Source: Paenibacillus sp. FSL A5-0031
Lineage (GTDB): Bacteria > Bacillota > Bacilli > Paenibacillales > Paenibacillaceae
Length of the DNA stretch: 64,000 nt
Assembly: GCF_001956295.1 (NCBI RefSeq)
Contig: NZ_MRTD01000011.1
Coordinates: 124,001 to 188,000 of the forward strand
Direction: 5' to 3'
Shown: positions 27,105-37,145 of the stretch, piece after piece
Layout of the letters: each line of letters opens with the position of its first letter
How positions within the stretch are numbered: the stretch's first letter is position 1
Translations under genes and position numbers: made by a program
Notes under the pieces: model-generated
Databases searched by the model: none
Seen by the model: only the letters and a program-made list of their open reading frames with translations
Told to the model about the DNA's origin: nothing

Positions 27105-28108
27105 GCGTGAGCAACGAATCAGCAAACTCATCACAGAATGGCTGTTCTCCATCTGCCGGACTTTCGAATCAGGAAGCTTTAAAGCTATTATTTCCTAATC
27201 TATCTTTTCTAACGGAGCTTGAACGAATGCGTATTCGTGCAGGCAACCGCATCAAAGGCATGCTGGCAGGCAAAAGGCGTTCCAGCTCGCTTGGCGGATC
27301 GCAAGAATTTGCTGATTATCGGCCTTATTCATCCGGTGATGATATCCGCCGAATAGATTGGAATGTTTACGGCCGAACAGGCAAAGCGTTTATTCGGCAA
27401 TATTGGGATGAACAAGAGCTGCAGGTTAGCCTCTACATTGATGTATCTCAATCCATGGCTTTTGGACATTCAGATACAAACAAGCTTCAATATGCGTTAA
27501 GACTAGCTGCATGTATAGGGCATATCACGCTTTGCGGTGATGATCGAATATCTGTGCGTTTGTTTCGTGATACGATCATTAGAGAGCTGCAGCCGCTGCA
27601 TGGGTGTGTTTCTTCATCAAAGCTTTTTCATTTTTTAGCAGATGCCATGCAGCAGCTGGAGAGGGATAGCGATTCTTCTTCCCCTGCCGAAACAAAATTC
27701 GTTAACATGGCAGCACCATTCCAGACGGCAGCTGCATTGCCGAGGCGTTCTGGTTCAGCGTGGGTACTTACAGATGCTATGTTTGAACAGGGAATCGAAG
27801 AGACTCTCATTTCGTTAACAGCAGCAGGTCAACAGGTTGTGCTGGTACATCTATTGTCGCCTGATGAGTTGAGCCCCGATTTGAGCGGAGAACTCAACCT
27901 AATTGACAGCGAGCTGGGGACGGGAAAGGAAGTAGCGATAGGTCAAAAGCTGCTTCAGGAATACCGCAGTGCGGTTGCAGGCTATCAAGATGAACTGAAG
28001 AGCATATGCGCAGCACGCGGCGCCTCTTATATTTTCGTGAATACTGGCGTTCCATTAGAGGAAACGGTTAGACACGCTTTTTTATCCTCGCATGTACTTA
28101 ACAGCTAG
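27101..28108 (+). CDS. DUF58 domain protein
   Basis: A 335-aa DUF58 protein, the usual MoxR partner. The diagnostic core is RRSSSLGGSQEFADYRPYSS near residue 65 followed by DIRRIDWNVYGRTGKAFIRQY. A VWA-like segment LYIDVSQSMAFG near 118 keeps a DxSxS-type MIDAS. No membrane helix is seen. The gene is translationally coupled to moxR-like. Confidence 0.93.
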   Translation: MSVSNESANSSQNGCSPSAGLSNQEALKLLFPNLSFLTELERMRIRAGNRIKGMLAGKRRSSSLGGSQEFADYRPYSSGDDIRRIDWNVYGRTGKAFIRQYWDEQELQVSLYIDVSQSMAFGHSDTNKLQYALRLAACIGHITLCGDDRISVRLFRDTIIRELQPLHGCVSSSKLFHFLADAMQQLERDSDSSSPAETKFVNMAAPFQTAAALPRRSGSAWVLTDAMFEQGIEETLISLTAAGQQVVLVHLLSPDELSPDLSGELNLIDSELGTGKEVAIGQKLLQEYRSAVAGYQDELKSICAARGASYIFVNTGVPLEETVRHAFLSSHVLNS

Positions 28109-28196
28109 TTCTAAATTTACTGCTTTATAAGGTTTTTGCATATGTACTTTCCTAGCTCTCTTTAAAGCATGATTAGAATGGATTGGAGGGTATTGG

Positions 28197-30185
28197 ATGC
28201 AGTTTTTGTCCGTGGCATCGGCTTGGTTTGCATTTGCGTTGCCAGCTATCGCTGCCATGTATATCCTAAAGAGAACCTATAAGAACCAGCATATCGCTAG
28301 TCACCTTTTATGGAGACGGGTATTGCAGGAGCAGGAAGCGAATCGGCCATGGCAAAAGCTCCGCAGCCGCTGGCTTCTCATTTTGCAGCTGCTCGTTGCG
28401 CTAATACTCGTTTTCGCTTTAATGGAGCCAATAGTCTTGAGGCAGGCAGCACCAGCTGGTCATGCTGTCCTCCTTATTGATCGTTCTGCAAGCATGTCGG
28501 CAAAAACAGGAGACATCAATCTTACTGCAAATACAAGCCTTGAATCAGCAATAGAAGCAGCAGAGATCTGGCTTGACAAACAATCAAGTGCTCGGTTGAT
28601 TACGATTGTTGCCACAGGCGCGCAGCCTGAAGTGTTGACGAATCGCCAAAGAAACAAAGAGCAGATGAAACGACAACTGCAAGCGATAACTCCTTTTTAT
28701 GGAAAAACAGATCATACCGCAGCCCTTTCGTTAGCAGATTCTTTGTTGCAAGAGGATTCAAATGGAGAGGTCGTAATTTTTACAGATGGCCAGTGGTCAG
28801 ATGCTGCAGAAGCCAACAAGCTCAACCTGCATGCAAAAGTTGAGCGTGTAATCATAGGACAAGCGAGCTCTGACAGCAATGTATCGCTTTTATATTTTGG
28901 CATCAAAGCAGATTCGAACGATAACGGTAAAAGTGTGGGTATGATTACGATTCAAAATGACAGCAAGCGGGAGCAGACAGTAACGCTTGATGTATTCGCT
29001 GCAAATGATGAGAGTGACGTAAAAAAGCAGAATTTAGCTGCAAATCGAACCGTTATTGTTCCAGCAGGCGAGTGGGAAAGCGTGGAGATCGTCGATCTTC
29101 CTCCAGCCCTTTATTACAAGGCCAGAATTGAACAACGCATGGATGCTGTTGTCATTGATAACACGGCATTTCAATTCCCGACAATTCCAAGTGCTAGGCA
29201 AGCACTTCTCATTTCGGAAGGAAATTTGTTTCTGGAGAAAGCACTTCAGCTGGCAGGCGTACAAACGGTAAAAATAAGTCCAGACAGCGCCGTTCCAACA
29301 GGTGAGCAGGTTAATAAGCTGGATTGGATTATTTTGGATGGGATGAATGAACGGCTGATGGCCGACGCTGAGTGGTCTCTGCTGCTTAAATCAAAGCCGC
29401 TATGGATGATCGATCATCCCGATCAATCGGATGAAACAGCAAGCATTCCATCGAACACGAGAGTAGAGAAGAAGGATCATCCCCTTACGACTTATATCAC
29501 ATTTGCTGATACTCATATTGGTCGACTGGAGAAGCCTGATGCTTCAGAGCTCTTATGGGGAGAGCCGGTACTTAGCTATGGCGGAATTCCGGCAATTTAT
29601 GCAGGCAAGGAGAATGGCAAGGCGAAGCTGCGCTTTACTTTTAATTTTCAAGATACAGATTTGCCGCTTCGGCCAGAGTTTCCGATTCTTATCCTTCAAG
29701 CTGCACAGTGGATGAGCGGCGGTTCTCACCTTGAGCTTGGTTCTGTCATTGCAGATCAGTTAATGGAAATTTCTCTACATACGAATACGGTCAAAGCGGT
29801 TTGGGAGGCGGTTGAGCTTACAGGAGGAGACTCCCGAGCTGAGCGTGCGCTGCTTCGTCAGTCAGCAGAGCTTGATTTGGATTCAGCTGGATTATATATC
29901 GCACCCTCCATTCCAGGGTTATACCGCCTCGTGGAAAGCGACAAAGAACAAATGGCTGTAAGCAGTCGGTTGCTCGCTGTCACGGTTGATCATGAGGAGC
30001 TTCAGAATAATGGAGCCGATGCAGGGGTGTTTTTGCCGAACGCAGCCTCTGAGCTCGCTCCAGCTCACGGCATAGATCGTTCAACAGAAGAACAGCAGAT
30101 ATCATTGCAATTGTATATTGCGATTTTATTGCTCTTCATAATGGCAGCTGAATGGGAGGTGTATCGCCGTGGGCTTTCAGGCTGA
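28197..30185 (+). CDS. BatA/VWA membrane protein
   Basis: A 662-aa protein with an N-terminal BatA-like two-helix region (about 5-22 and 55-78), a VWA domain beginning LLIDRSASMSA near 93 with intact MIDAS DxSxS, an extracytoplasmic beta-rich region and a C-terminal membrane helix near 640. Such proteins work with MoxR and DUF58 proteins at the membrane. The ATG follows TTGGAGGG; 88 bp separate it from the DUF58 gene, and its end overlaps the next VWA gene by 17 bp. Confidence 0.9.
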   Translation: MQFLSVASAWFAFALPAIAAMYILKRTYKNQHIASHLLWRRVLQEQEANRPWQKLRSRWLLILQLLVALILVFALMEPIVLRQAAPAGHAVLLIDRSASMSAKTGDINLTANTSLESAIEAAEIWLDKQSSARLITIVATGAQPEVLTNRQRNKEQMKRQLQAITPFYGKTDHTAALSLADSLLQEDSNGEVVIFTDGQWSDAAEANKLNLHAKVERVIIGQASSDSNVSLLYFGIKADSNDNGKSVGMITIQNDSKREQTVTLDVFAANDESDVKKQNLAANRTVIVPAGEWESVEIVDLPPALYYKARIEQRMDAVVIDNTAFQFPTIPSARQALLISEGNLFLEKALQLAGVQTVKISPDSAVPTGEQVNKLDWIILDGMNERLMADAEWSLLLKSKPLWMIDHPDQSDETASIPSNTRVEKKDHPLTTYITFADTHIGRLEKPDASELLWGEPVLSYGGIPAIYAGKENGKAKLRFTFNFQDTDLPLRPEFPILILQAAQWMSGGSHLELGSVIADQLMEISLHTNTVKAVWEAVELTGGDSRAERALLRQSAELDLDSAGLYIAPSIPGLYRLVESDKEQMAVSSRLLAVTVDHEELQNNGADAGVFLPNAASELAPAHGIDRSTEEQQISLQLYIAILLLFIMAAEWEVYRRGLSG

Positions 30186-33126
30186 GTTCCCGCTCGCGTT
30201 TCTATTGCTGCTTCCTTGGCTCTTATATATCGTTTGGATGTTCAAAATGACGCTTCGACTTCGCGGCCGCAGAAAAATAATGTCTATTGTCACACGATCG
30301 ATTATACTGCTACTCCTGATTGCAATTGCGGCTCAAGTCCAGCCGTATATTGAGCGAGAGCAGCGCAGCCTCGTGTTTGTCGCTGACAGGTCAGAGAGCA
30401 TGCGAGCCGATAAGCGTATAGGCAAGTGGATAAATGAGGCGTGGACTGCTAAAGAAGAAGCTGATCGGGGGGGAATCATTTCTTCTGGGTTGAATGCGGC
30501 AGTTGAACGGACGGTTACGAATAAGAACTTAACAGGGGATACCGAGTTTAATTTCCAAGCGAATGTCAATCGGAACTATACCGATCTGTCACAGGGGCTT
30601 CAGTTAGCAGGAGCTATGCTGCAAAAAGAAGGCGGAGGACGTATTGTTCTGCTCTCTGATGGTGCAGAAAATACTGGTGATGTGCTTCGACAAGCACGTA
30701 TGCTCAAAAATGCAGGTATTTCAGTCGATGTTGTCCATATTAACACTTCGGTTGTAACGGATACCTCGATTGAAGAATTGAATGTACCGGCAGCTCTTAA
30801 GCAAGGGGAGACCTTTACCTTTGAGATTGCCATTAACAGTACATTTGCGGGTCAGGCGCAGCTGCGACTTTTTGCAGATGATACTGAGCTTTCTGTATCG
30901 GATATTCAGCTTGAAAGAGGCGAAAATCGTTATTCGCTGCAAAGTGTTGCACTGGACCCGGGCTTTCACCGTTTTAGAGCTGAAATATTTACGGCAGGCG
31001 ATGAACAGCCGGCAAATAATACAGCACATGCCTTTAGCCGGGTAAGTGGTCCACCAAATGTATTAATTGTGGAAGGCGTCCAGGACTCCTCAGCTAACAT
31101 AGAAGCTGCGCTGCAAGCTTCCGTCATCCGTTACGAGACGATCATGCCAGAGCAATTGTCGGTCGAGCTAGCACAATATGCAGCATATGACAGCATTATT
31201 TTGAATAATGTATCCGCTGCGCGAATAGCGGAGAAGCCGATGGAATGGATTGCAAAAGCCGTTAGCGATTATGGGGTAGGCTTGATGATGGTCGGAGGTG
31301 ACGAAAGCTTTGGGCTTGGCGGTTATTTCAAAACGCCAGTTGAGCGTGCGTTGCCCGTATATATGGACTTGCAAGGAAGAAAACAAATTCCATCGCTAGG
31401 ACTTGTACTCGTCATTGATCGATCTGGAAGCATGTCGGATGGCAAGCTTGACCTTGCGAAAGAAGCTGCCATGCGAACGATTGAGCTGCTGCGAGATACA
31501 GATACAGTAGGAGTAGTTGCGTTTGATTCTTCACCTTGGTGGGTTGTAAAGCCGACGAAGCTTACTGATCGCCAAGCTGTCCTTGATCAAATCCAAAGCA
31601 TTCAGCCTGAAGGAGGCACCGAAATATTTTCAGCGCTGAATGAAGGTTATGAAGGTTTAAATAAGCTTGACGCACAGCGCAAGCACATGATTTTGCTGAC
31701 GGATGGTCAATCTTCAACGAATGCCAACTACAATACGATTACAGATGCAATGAATGAGAAAAATATGACGCTATCGACAATTGCTGTAGGAGAAGGCGCC
31801 GATCAAAAACTGCTAGAGCAGCTGGCGAAAAATGCCAAAGGTCGGTATTACTTTACGAAAGACGAAAGCACGCTTCCCGCTATTTTTAGCCGAGAGACCG
31901 TGATGATGTCTAGAACGTACGTCGTGGAGCAAACCTTCACCCCAAGTATCGGTCAAGCAGGAGAGTGGTCTTCCCTTTGGCGCAATGGATTGCCTGCAAT
32001 CCATGCCTATATTGCAACTACGCCGAAAGAAACAGCTGAGATTGCATTATGGACACCCGAAGGCGATCCACTTCTCGCACGCTGGTCTTATGGTTCTGGA
32101 AGGGCAGTTGCATGGACAAGCGATTTAAGCGGAAAATGGTCAAGCCAATGGGTGCAATGGGCGGAGCTTCCTAAAGTTTTCGTTGATTGGGTAAAATGGA
32201 CGTTTCCCCAGTTTGAGCGTGCACCCTATTCCATTACTGCACAAGTGAATGGTAATGAAGCAAAGTTAACCGTTCATTCACAGGCGGAGGGAGCAGGGGC
32301 TGACAGCAAGCTTTCCGCAGGCATCCTGAATCAAGAGGGAGAAAGCGAACGGAAGCGGTTAATGCCAGTGGCACCTGGTGAATTTGAAACGAAGCTAACA
32401 GTTACTGAACCCGGTGTTTATTTGGCGCAGATTGGTCAAGGGGATAGTCAATCGTCTATTCAAAATGGGAATACGGCAGGATTTGTGATCCCTTATTCGC
32501 CAGAATATCGAATCGCAAATCAGGATGGTTTAAAGCTGCTTGAACAGGTGGCCGCCACAACTACTGGAAGAATTTTAGATCCAACAGACCCAAAGCAAGC
32601 CTTCCAATTTGAACCTGTTCTTACACGGCAAGTTTATAACTGGACACATGGCCTTCTCTTGGCAGCACTGCTGCTATGGCTGCTTGATATCGCCATTCGC
32701 AGATTGTCTATTTCATGGAAACGTAGGTTTCAGCTGCTTAATCAAACTAGAAAAACGAAGTTATCAATCGAGCGAGATAACGAAAGAGCTTTAAGTGACC
32801 ATTCGTCAAGCTCTGTGAGTCGCTTAAAAGAAAGAAAGTCAGAAGCAGTCCGTTTTTATAGCGGAGATAACCCTCCACGAAATCGTGAAGAAAAAGGTCA
32901 ATCGGGAGAGGCTTCGGGCAAACGAGACGATGAGAAAAAAGTGAACGTTTCTATTGCAAGGAACACGAGCTTACAAGTGCCAACCAAAGAGGTGGAGCGC
33001 GCGCAAGAAAATGATCCCCGTGTTGCAAGAGAACTAGATTCGAGTCGAGCTAATATGCAAGGCAAAGCAGATAACGGAGCCACGATCAATCGTCTGCTTG
33101 CAGCGAAAAACAGAAAGAAGCGTTAG
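30169..33126 (+). CDS. Giant VWA protein with glutamine-amidotransferase-like domain
   Basis: A 985-aa membrane protein. Two N-terminal helices are at about 5-22 and 43-62. A first degenerate VWA (VADRSESMRADK near 78) is followed by a beta-sandwich region, then a GATase1-like fold (VLIVEGVQDSSANIE near 297, GLMMVGGDESFGLGG near 370). A second, intact VWA begins VLVIDRSGSMSDGK near 415. A helix near 830-850 is followed by a charged, probably cytoplasmic tail of about 130 residues. The order VWA-GATase-VWA is seen in family members that accompany MoxR operons. The start is GTG at 30169, overlapping the preceding gene. Confidence 0.88.
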   Translation: MGFQAEFPLAFLLLLPWLLYIVWMFKMTLRLRGRRKIMSIVTRSIILLLLIAIAAQVQPYIEREQRSLVFVADRSESMRADKRIGKWINEAWTAKEEADRGGIISSGLNAAVERTVTNKNLTGDTEFNFQANVNRNYTDLSQGLQLAGAMLQKEGGGRIVLLSDGAENTGDVLRQARMLKNAGISVDVVHINTSVVTDTSIEELNVPAALKQGETFTFEIAINSTFAGQAQLRLFADDTELSVSDIQLERGENRYSLQSVALDPGFHRFRAEIFTAGDEQPANNTAHAFSRVSGPPNVLIVEGVQDSSANIEAALQASVIRYETIMPEQLSVELAQYAAYDSIILNNVSAARIAEKPMEWIAKAVSDYGVGLMMVGGDESFGLGGYFKTPVERALPVYMDLQGRKQIPSLGLVLVIDRSGSMSDGKLDLAKEAAMRTIELLRDTDTVGVVAFDSSPWWVVKPTKLTDRQAVLDQIQSIQPEGGTEIFSALNEGYEGLNKLDAQRKHMILLTDGQSSTNANYNTITDAMNEKNMTLSTIAVGEGADQKLLEQLAKNAKGRYYFTKDESTLPAIFSRETVMMSRTYVVEQTFTPSIGQAGEWSSLWRNGLPAIHAYIATTPKETAEIALWTPEGDPLLARWSYGSGRAVAWTSDLSGKWSSQWVQWAELPKVFVDWVKWTFPQFERAPYSITAQVNGNEAKLTVHSQAEGAGADSKLSAGILNQEGESERKRLMPVAPGEFETKLTVTEPGVYLAQIGQGDSQSSIQNGNTAGFVIPYSPEYRIANQDGLKLLEQVAATTTGRILDPTDPKQAFQFEPVLTRQVYNWTHGLLLAALLLWLLDIAIRRLSISWKRRFQLLNQTRKTKLSIERDNERALSDHSSSSVSRLKERKSEAVRFYSGDNPPRNREEKGQSGEASGKRDDEKKVNVSIARNTSLQVPTKEVERAQENDPRVARELDSSRANMQGKADNGATINRLLAAKNRKKR

Positions 33127-33158
33127 TATACTACTATTAATGCGGAGGAGGTGCCCAA

Positions 33159-34235
33159 TTGAACACAATAAAAAAAGAGCACCGAATGGAAAGTATTCGT
33201 TTTTTTGTCCAAGAATTGATTTCATCAATCAATAATGAGGCGAAAAAACAAGAAGCTTCTATTCATCTATTCGGCGTTGCTAGCTTGGCCTCCATGTTGG
33301 CAATGAAAAGAGGACAGGATGCCGAGCTCGCTTCAATCGCAGCATTGCTTCATCGATATTATGATTACAAAACCGGTATTAGTGAGTTTTCTGGTCTTAA
33401 CAGTGCGGAGTCCGTACGACCTTTTATTCGGGATTTGGATCTGTTTATGAAGGAGGAGCAAAATACAATTCTTAGAGCGATCTTTTATTATGAAGACAGA
33501 AGCAGAAGCCAAGGGCCTTATGAAGAAATTTTAAAGGACGCCTATTTATTGCAATTGTATCTTCACCAACCAAATCATTGTTTTGATCAGGTCGGGAAAA
33601 GTAGACTTGAAAAGGTATTTAGTGAACTTATGATTCCCGCCAAGTTTGTAGGAGCGTCAATAGACAGTGATACTGTTGGGATAGATGAGCGTTCAACTAC
33701 GCGCGAGCTGCTTGCTGACATCGCGGAGTCGCTTGCGGGTGAAGATATTATTGGCGTGCCTGGCGATGAAAGGTATAGAGAAATATGCCGATATTGGCCG
33801 GACTCTGATATCCATAAAGTGTTGAAAAATAGCTGGTGCGCTGCATTTGTTTATTATTGCTGCAAATTAGCCGGCTTTCGTCTCCCCATTCGTTACCCGA
33901 ATGGTGTTTGTCGTTTCGCGGGTGTAGCTGCTTGGCTGGAATGGGCACAACTGCCTGAAACCGGTTTTTTTTATAAGGATGGGCAGAATGGATTTACACC
34001 TCAGCGAGGCGATATTGTCATTTACGATAAGCTGTTATCTGATGAGCCTCATGATCATATTGGCATTATTTTGAGTTGCGAGGATACTCAGATACTCGTA
34101 GCCGAGGGTAATCGAGACAATCAGAACTACTCAGATGTTTTTTACAGGGAGAGACAACGCTTTATACTGGGATACATACGGATAAGCAATGACTACCAGT
34201 ATGAATGGTGCGGCGAGTACATTCCAAATACTTAA
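33159..34235 (+). CDS. HD-like plus CHAP peptidase fusion protein
   Basis: A 358-aa protein. The N-terminal part (about residues 1-150) resembles an HD-domain metabolic phosphohydrolase (GVASLASMLAMKRGQ then AALLHRYYDY) but metal ligands look incomplete. The C-terminal part is a CHAP/NlpC-like cysteine peptidase with C227 in SWCAAFVYYCC and H298/H300 in HDHIGII, typical of cell wall amidases. No signal peptide is visible, so its location is unclear. TTG 33159 follows GGAGGAGG, 33 bp behind the VWA gene, so it may be in that operon. Cell wall action is suggested by CHAP; the fusion itself is unusual. Confidence 0.7.
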   Translation: MNTIKKEHRMESIRFFVQELISSINNEAKKQEASIHLFGVASLASMLAMKRGQDAELASIAALLHRYYDYKTGISEFSGLNSAESVRPFIRDLDLFMKEEQNTILRAIFYYEDRSRSQGPYEEILKDAYLLQLYLHQPNHCFDQVGKSRLEKVFSELMIPAKFVGASIDSDTVGIDERSTTRELLADIAESLAGEDIIGVPGDERYREICRYWPDSDIHKVLKNSWCAAFVYYCCKLAGFRLPIRYPNGVCRFAGVAAWLEWAQLPETGFFYKDGQNGFTPQRGDIVIYDKLLSDEPHDHIGIILSCEDTQILVAEGNRDNQNYSDVFYRERQRFILGYIRISNDYQYEWCGEYIPNT

Positions 34236-34341
34236 TGCTATTAATGATTAAGTGGGTTAATCAAGATAGACATGAGCTGGCCATAGCGTTACAATGCTTG
34301 TAAATGAAAATTTAAATGCAGCGCTTGAAGGGATGGGTAAC

Positions 34342-34653
34342 ATGTACTCAGAGATTACGACAGCCGAGTTAGAGAGCCAGTTGAAGGAAGGTAAAACCTT
34401 AAATCTAGTTGATGTTCGTGAAACAGAGGAGTGGCAAGAAGGCCATATTAAAGAAGCACGCAGCATCCCGCTTTCGGTGCTCCAAGAGCGGATTGATGAG
34501 TTTCAGCAAGGGGAAGAAGATATCATTATTATTTGTCGCAGCGGCGGCCGCAGCGGGAAAGCTTGTGATTACCTCGAATCTCAAGGTTATAAAGTTGTAA
34601 ACGTAGCTGGCGGCATGCTTCAATGGCAAGGCGAAGTAGCTACTGGAGAATAA
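34342..34653 (+). CDS. Rhodanese-like domain protein
   Basis: A 103-aa single-domain rhodanese. The signature VDVRETEEWQEGHI lies near residue 26 and the active-site loop is CRSGGRS, with the sulfur-carrying cysteine at C65. Such small proteins transfer sulfur or act as persulfide carriers. I take ATG 34342; an earlier ATG at 34294 gives an unconserved N-terminus. The terminator at 34671-34697 follows directly. Confidence 0.95.
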   Translation: MYSEITTAELESQLKEGKTLNLVDVRETEEWQEGHIKEARSIPLSVLQERIDEFQQGEEDIIIICRSGGRSGKACDYLESQGYKVVNVAGGMLQWQGEVATGE

Positions 34654-34670
34654 TAGAATAATAGGTTTCT

Positions 34671-34697
34671 AAAAAAGCCCATTGCGGGCTTTTTTTA
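34671..34697 (+). terminator. Rho-independent terminator after the rhodanese gene
   Basis: AAAAAAGCCC and GGGCTTTTTTT flank an ATTGC loop. A-run plus T-run allow bidirectional use. Confidence 0.9.
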
Positions 34698-34824
34698 TTT
34701 GCATATTCGAATGCAGAAATAAATCACCTGAGGTAAAAGTATCAAATGAATATATCTATTGTTTCTCTTGCTGTGATCAACGAAATCAAGCTATATTTAG
34801 TCCAAATTATAGGGGGGCTTGATT

Positions 34825-35750
34825 ATGTCGCACACGAAACCGAGCTTATCGATTCAAGAAGTGAATACGGTGCTGCAGCGTCACTTTGGAAGCGAAGCAA
34901 GCCATATTATGGCTAATGAGGGCGGTAATTTCAGCAGCGTTTTTTTCTTCGAATGGGCAAATGAACCATATGTGATACGCTTCAATTCATCCAAGGAATC
35001 ATTTCTGCAGGAAGAGACGATTTCAAATCTGCTTTCTTCACAAGAGCTGCCTTATCCGAAAGTTTGCGGTATCGGTGAAGAGCGGCATTTCTCCTATTGT
35101 ATTTCAGAGCGAAAGCTTGGAATCGTACTGGCGGATTTGCAGACTGAGCAAAAAATGGCCGTTGTCCCCGATTTGGTTCATGTCATTTCCAAGATGAATC
35201 AGGTTCAATTAGGACAAACAATAGGATATGGCCCGGTCGTCGACGGAAAAAATGGTCAATATGCGGATTGGGAGTCATTTGTAGCAGCGTTTTTTGCAGA
35301 GAATCAGGAGGGAACCTTTTGGGAAAACTGGCATGAGCTGTATCAGAAGACCTGTTTAGAGCGTGATGTTTTTGAAGACATATTTCGAGGCTGATGGCAT
35401 TTTGCAGCTATAACGCAGCACATAGACATTTTGTTCATAATGATTGTCATGAGTGGAATATTATTTCTGATGGCAGCAGCATTACCGGAATTATAGATGC
35501 AGGGTTCATCTACGGGGACTTTATGATCGATATAGCGACGATAGAAGAAGCAGTACCTGGTATAGATTTGGGCGAAGCATTCCGTGTTCATTATGAGCAT
35601 TTAGGCAAACCAATTGATAACTTTAAAGAACGGCTTATTGGAGCACGATACTTTAAAGGTCTGGACGGTCTTCGTTTTTTTGCGAAAATGGGCTGGGATC
35701 ATGCATATATCGAGCTTCGCGATAAGCTGCTATCTCTCCCTAAAGGGTAA
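34825..35750 (+). pseudogene. Aminoglycoside/choline phosphotransferase-like gene, split in two frames
   Basis: Two consecutive reading frames make up one APH-family kinase. The first (34825-35394) has the N-lobe and hinge; the second (35394-35750, another frame) has the catalytic loop HNDCHEWN (HxDxxxxN Brenner motif) and IIDAGFIYGDF. The first stop and the second ATG overlap in the sequence TGATG. Joined they total about 307 aa, the normal family length. Either a frameshift, probably a one-base change just before 35394, has broken the gene, or the halves are made by coupled re-initiation. ATG 34825 follows AGGGGGG. The substrate of the intact family member is not identifiable; both catalytic motifs survive. 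Confidence 0.75.
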
Positions 35751-35946
35751 ATCATTAGAATGCCTCTCTACACACGCAGAGACATTTGCACATATAATGA
35801 GAACACGCAACTGACAACATGCTGACGGTTTTTGTGCAGTTTGGATATATTTTTATCACCATTTGAGGTATCCTTAGAATCACACTGTTTTTTAGAAAAA
35901 TACTTCAGGCATCATTGTCCATGAAGTAAAGGATTGGGTGATTGAA

Positions 35947-36693
35947 ATGATTGTTATCAAGACGAGTGAAGAAATAGCAAAGATGAAAAAAGCTGGTGAA
36001 ATTTTAGCTGCTTGCCATAGGGAGCTGCGTACATTTATTCAAGCAGGCAAAACGACATTAGAGATTGATAAATTTGTCGAAGCTTTTTTGCAAAAGAATG
36101 GAGCAACTCCTGAACAAAAAGGATATCACGGCTACCCTTTTGCAACATGCGCCTCAGTTAATGATGTAATATGCCACGGTTTTCCAAGTGAGCGGGCATT
36201 AGTCGATGGTGATATCGTAACCATTGATATGGTAGTCAACCTAGACGGTTGGTTAGCAGATTCCGCTTGGTCTTATGCAGTCGGCAATATATCGGAAACA
36301 TCGCAAAAGCTGCTTGATGTGACAAAGGAATCCATGTATAAAGGGATAGAGCAGGCTGTAGTGGGAAACAGAATCGGCGACATATCTCACGCGATTCAAG
36401 TTTTTGCTGAAGCACAAGGCTTCTCGGTTGTAAGAGATTTTATAGGTCACGGAATTGGTCAGAAAATGCATGAGGAGCCTCAAGTGCCTCATTATGGCCC
36501 GCCGAATCGTGGTACACGTCTAAAAGCCGGGATGGTTTTGACAATTGAGCCTATGCTTAATACTGGGAAGTACCACAGCAAAATCGATGAAGACGGATGG
36601 ACGGCTAGAACGATCGATGGCGGTTTATCTGCGCAATACGAGCACACGCTTGCTATTACAGAAAATGGTCCGATTATTTTAACCGAGCAATAG
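35947..36693 (+). CDS. map: Methionine aminopeptidase type I
   Basis: A 248-aa type I methionine aminopeptidase that removes N-terminal methionine. Metal ligands are recognisable: DIVTIDMVV and WLADSAWSY (two Asp), GHGIGQKMHEEPQVPHYG (His), TIEPML (Glu) and the final EHTLAITENG (Glu). ATG 35947 and GTG 35938 are both possible starts: AAAGGA lies about five bases before the GTG. It lies outside the ribosomal operon, so it may be a second copy, as in many Bacillales. Confidence 0.93.
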   Translation: MIVIKTSEEIAKMKKAGEILAACHRELRTFIQAGKTTLEIDKFVEAFLQKNGATPEQKGYHGYPFATCASVNDVICHGFPSERALVDGDIVTIDMVVNLDGWLADSAWSYAVGNISETSQKLLDVTKESMYKGIEQAVVGNRIGDISHAIQVFAEAQGFSVVRDFIGHGIGQKMHEEPQVPHYGPPNRGTRLKAGMVLTIEPMLNTGKYHSKIDEDGWTARTIDGGLSAQYEHTLAITENGPIILTEQ

Positions 36694-37145
36694 ATGTAAT
36701 AAATGAACAGACTTTAGCCAATTAATATGGCCTAATGGCCACTACTATAAATTTCATTGTACTTGGCCTGCGTGCCTGTTTGTTTCTAGTGGAACAACGG
36801 GTCACAGGCTTTTTTATTTTGTAGAACAAAATTCTAAGTTTAGAAACTGTCCCTAAAAGGTCGTGAGTAAGCGGACTTTTATCGATGCAGAAAGACCCTT
36901 CCAAATCACTGTGAAAGTGGAAATAAAGGTTCTTTTTTCGATCATTAATATATGTAAAACTTGGTTATGGATTCCGAAGTTAACTTTTTGGAACACCCTT
37001 CTTTTGAAACATTTTTTAATGACAGGTTACTTTTTTAATAGAAAGAGTGTCTTATTACATATCAGGCAGAAGTGAGGCTTCATGCATATTTCGGATAAAC
37101 GCATCGATATTCAGATGAACACCTTGAAGAGAGGGAGGAGCCATA
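36694..37145. other. AT-rich intergenic region with one terminator
   Basis: This 450-bp gap holds a terminator for map at 36766-36820 and otherwise AT-rich sequence. No codon-biased frame, repeat or promoter pair was convincing. A short open frame at 36863-37075 has no binding site and an unlikely composition. Confidence 0.5.
36766..36820 (+). terminator. Imperfect terminator after map
   Basis: GCCTGCGTGCCTGTT at 36766-36780 pairs imperfectly with AACGGGTCACAGGC at 36796-36809, followed by a T-rich run. Confidence 0.75.

Noticed and set aside
36863..37075. Short plus-strand frame in the gap after map
   Set aside because: It lacks a binding site and has an unlikely composition of an AT-rich spacer.
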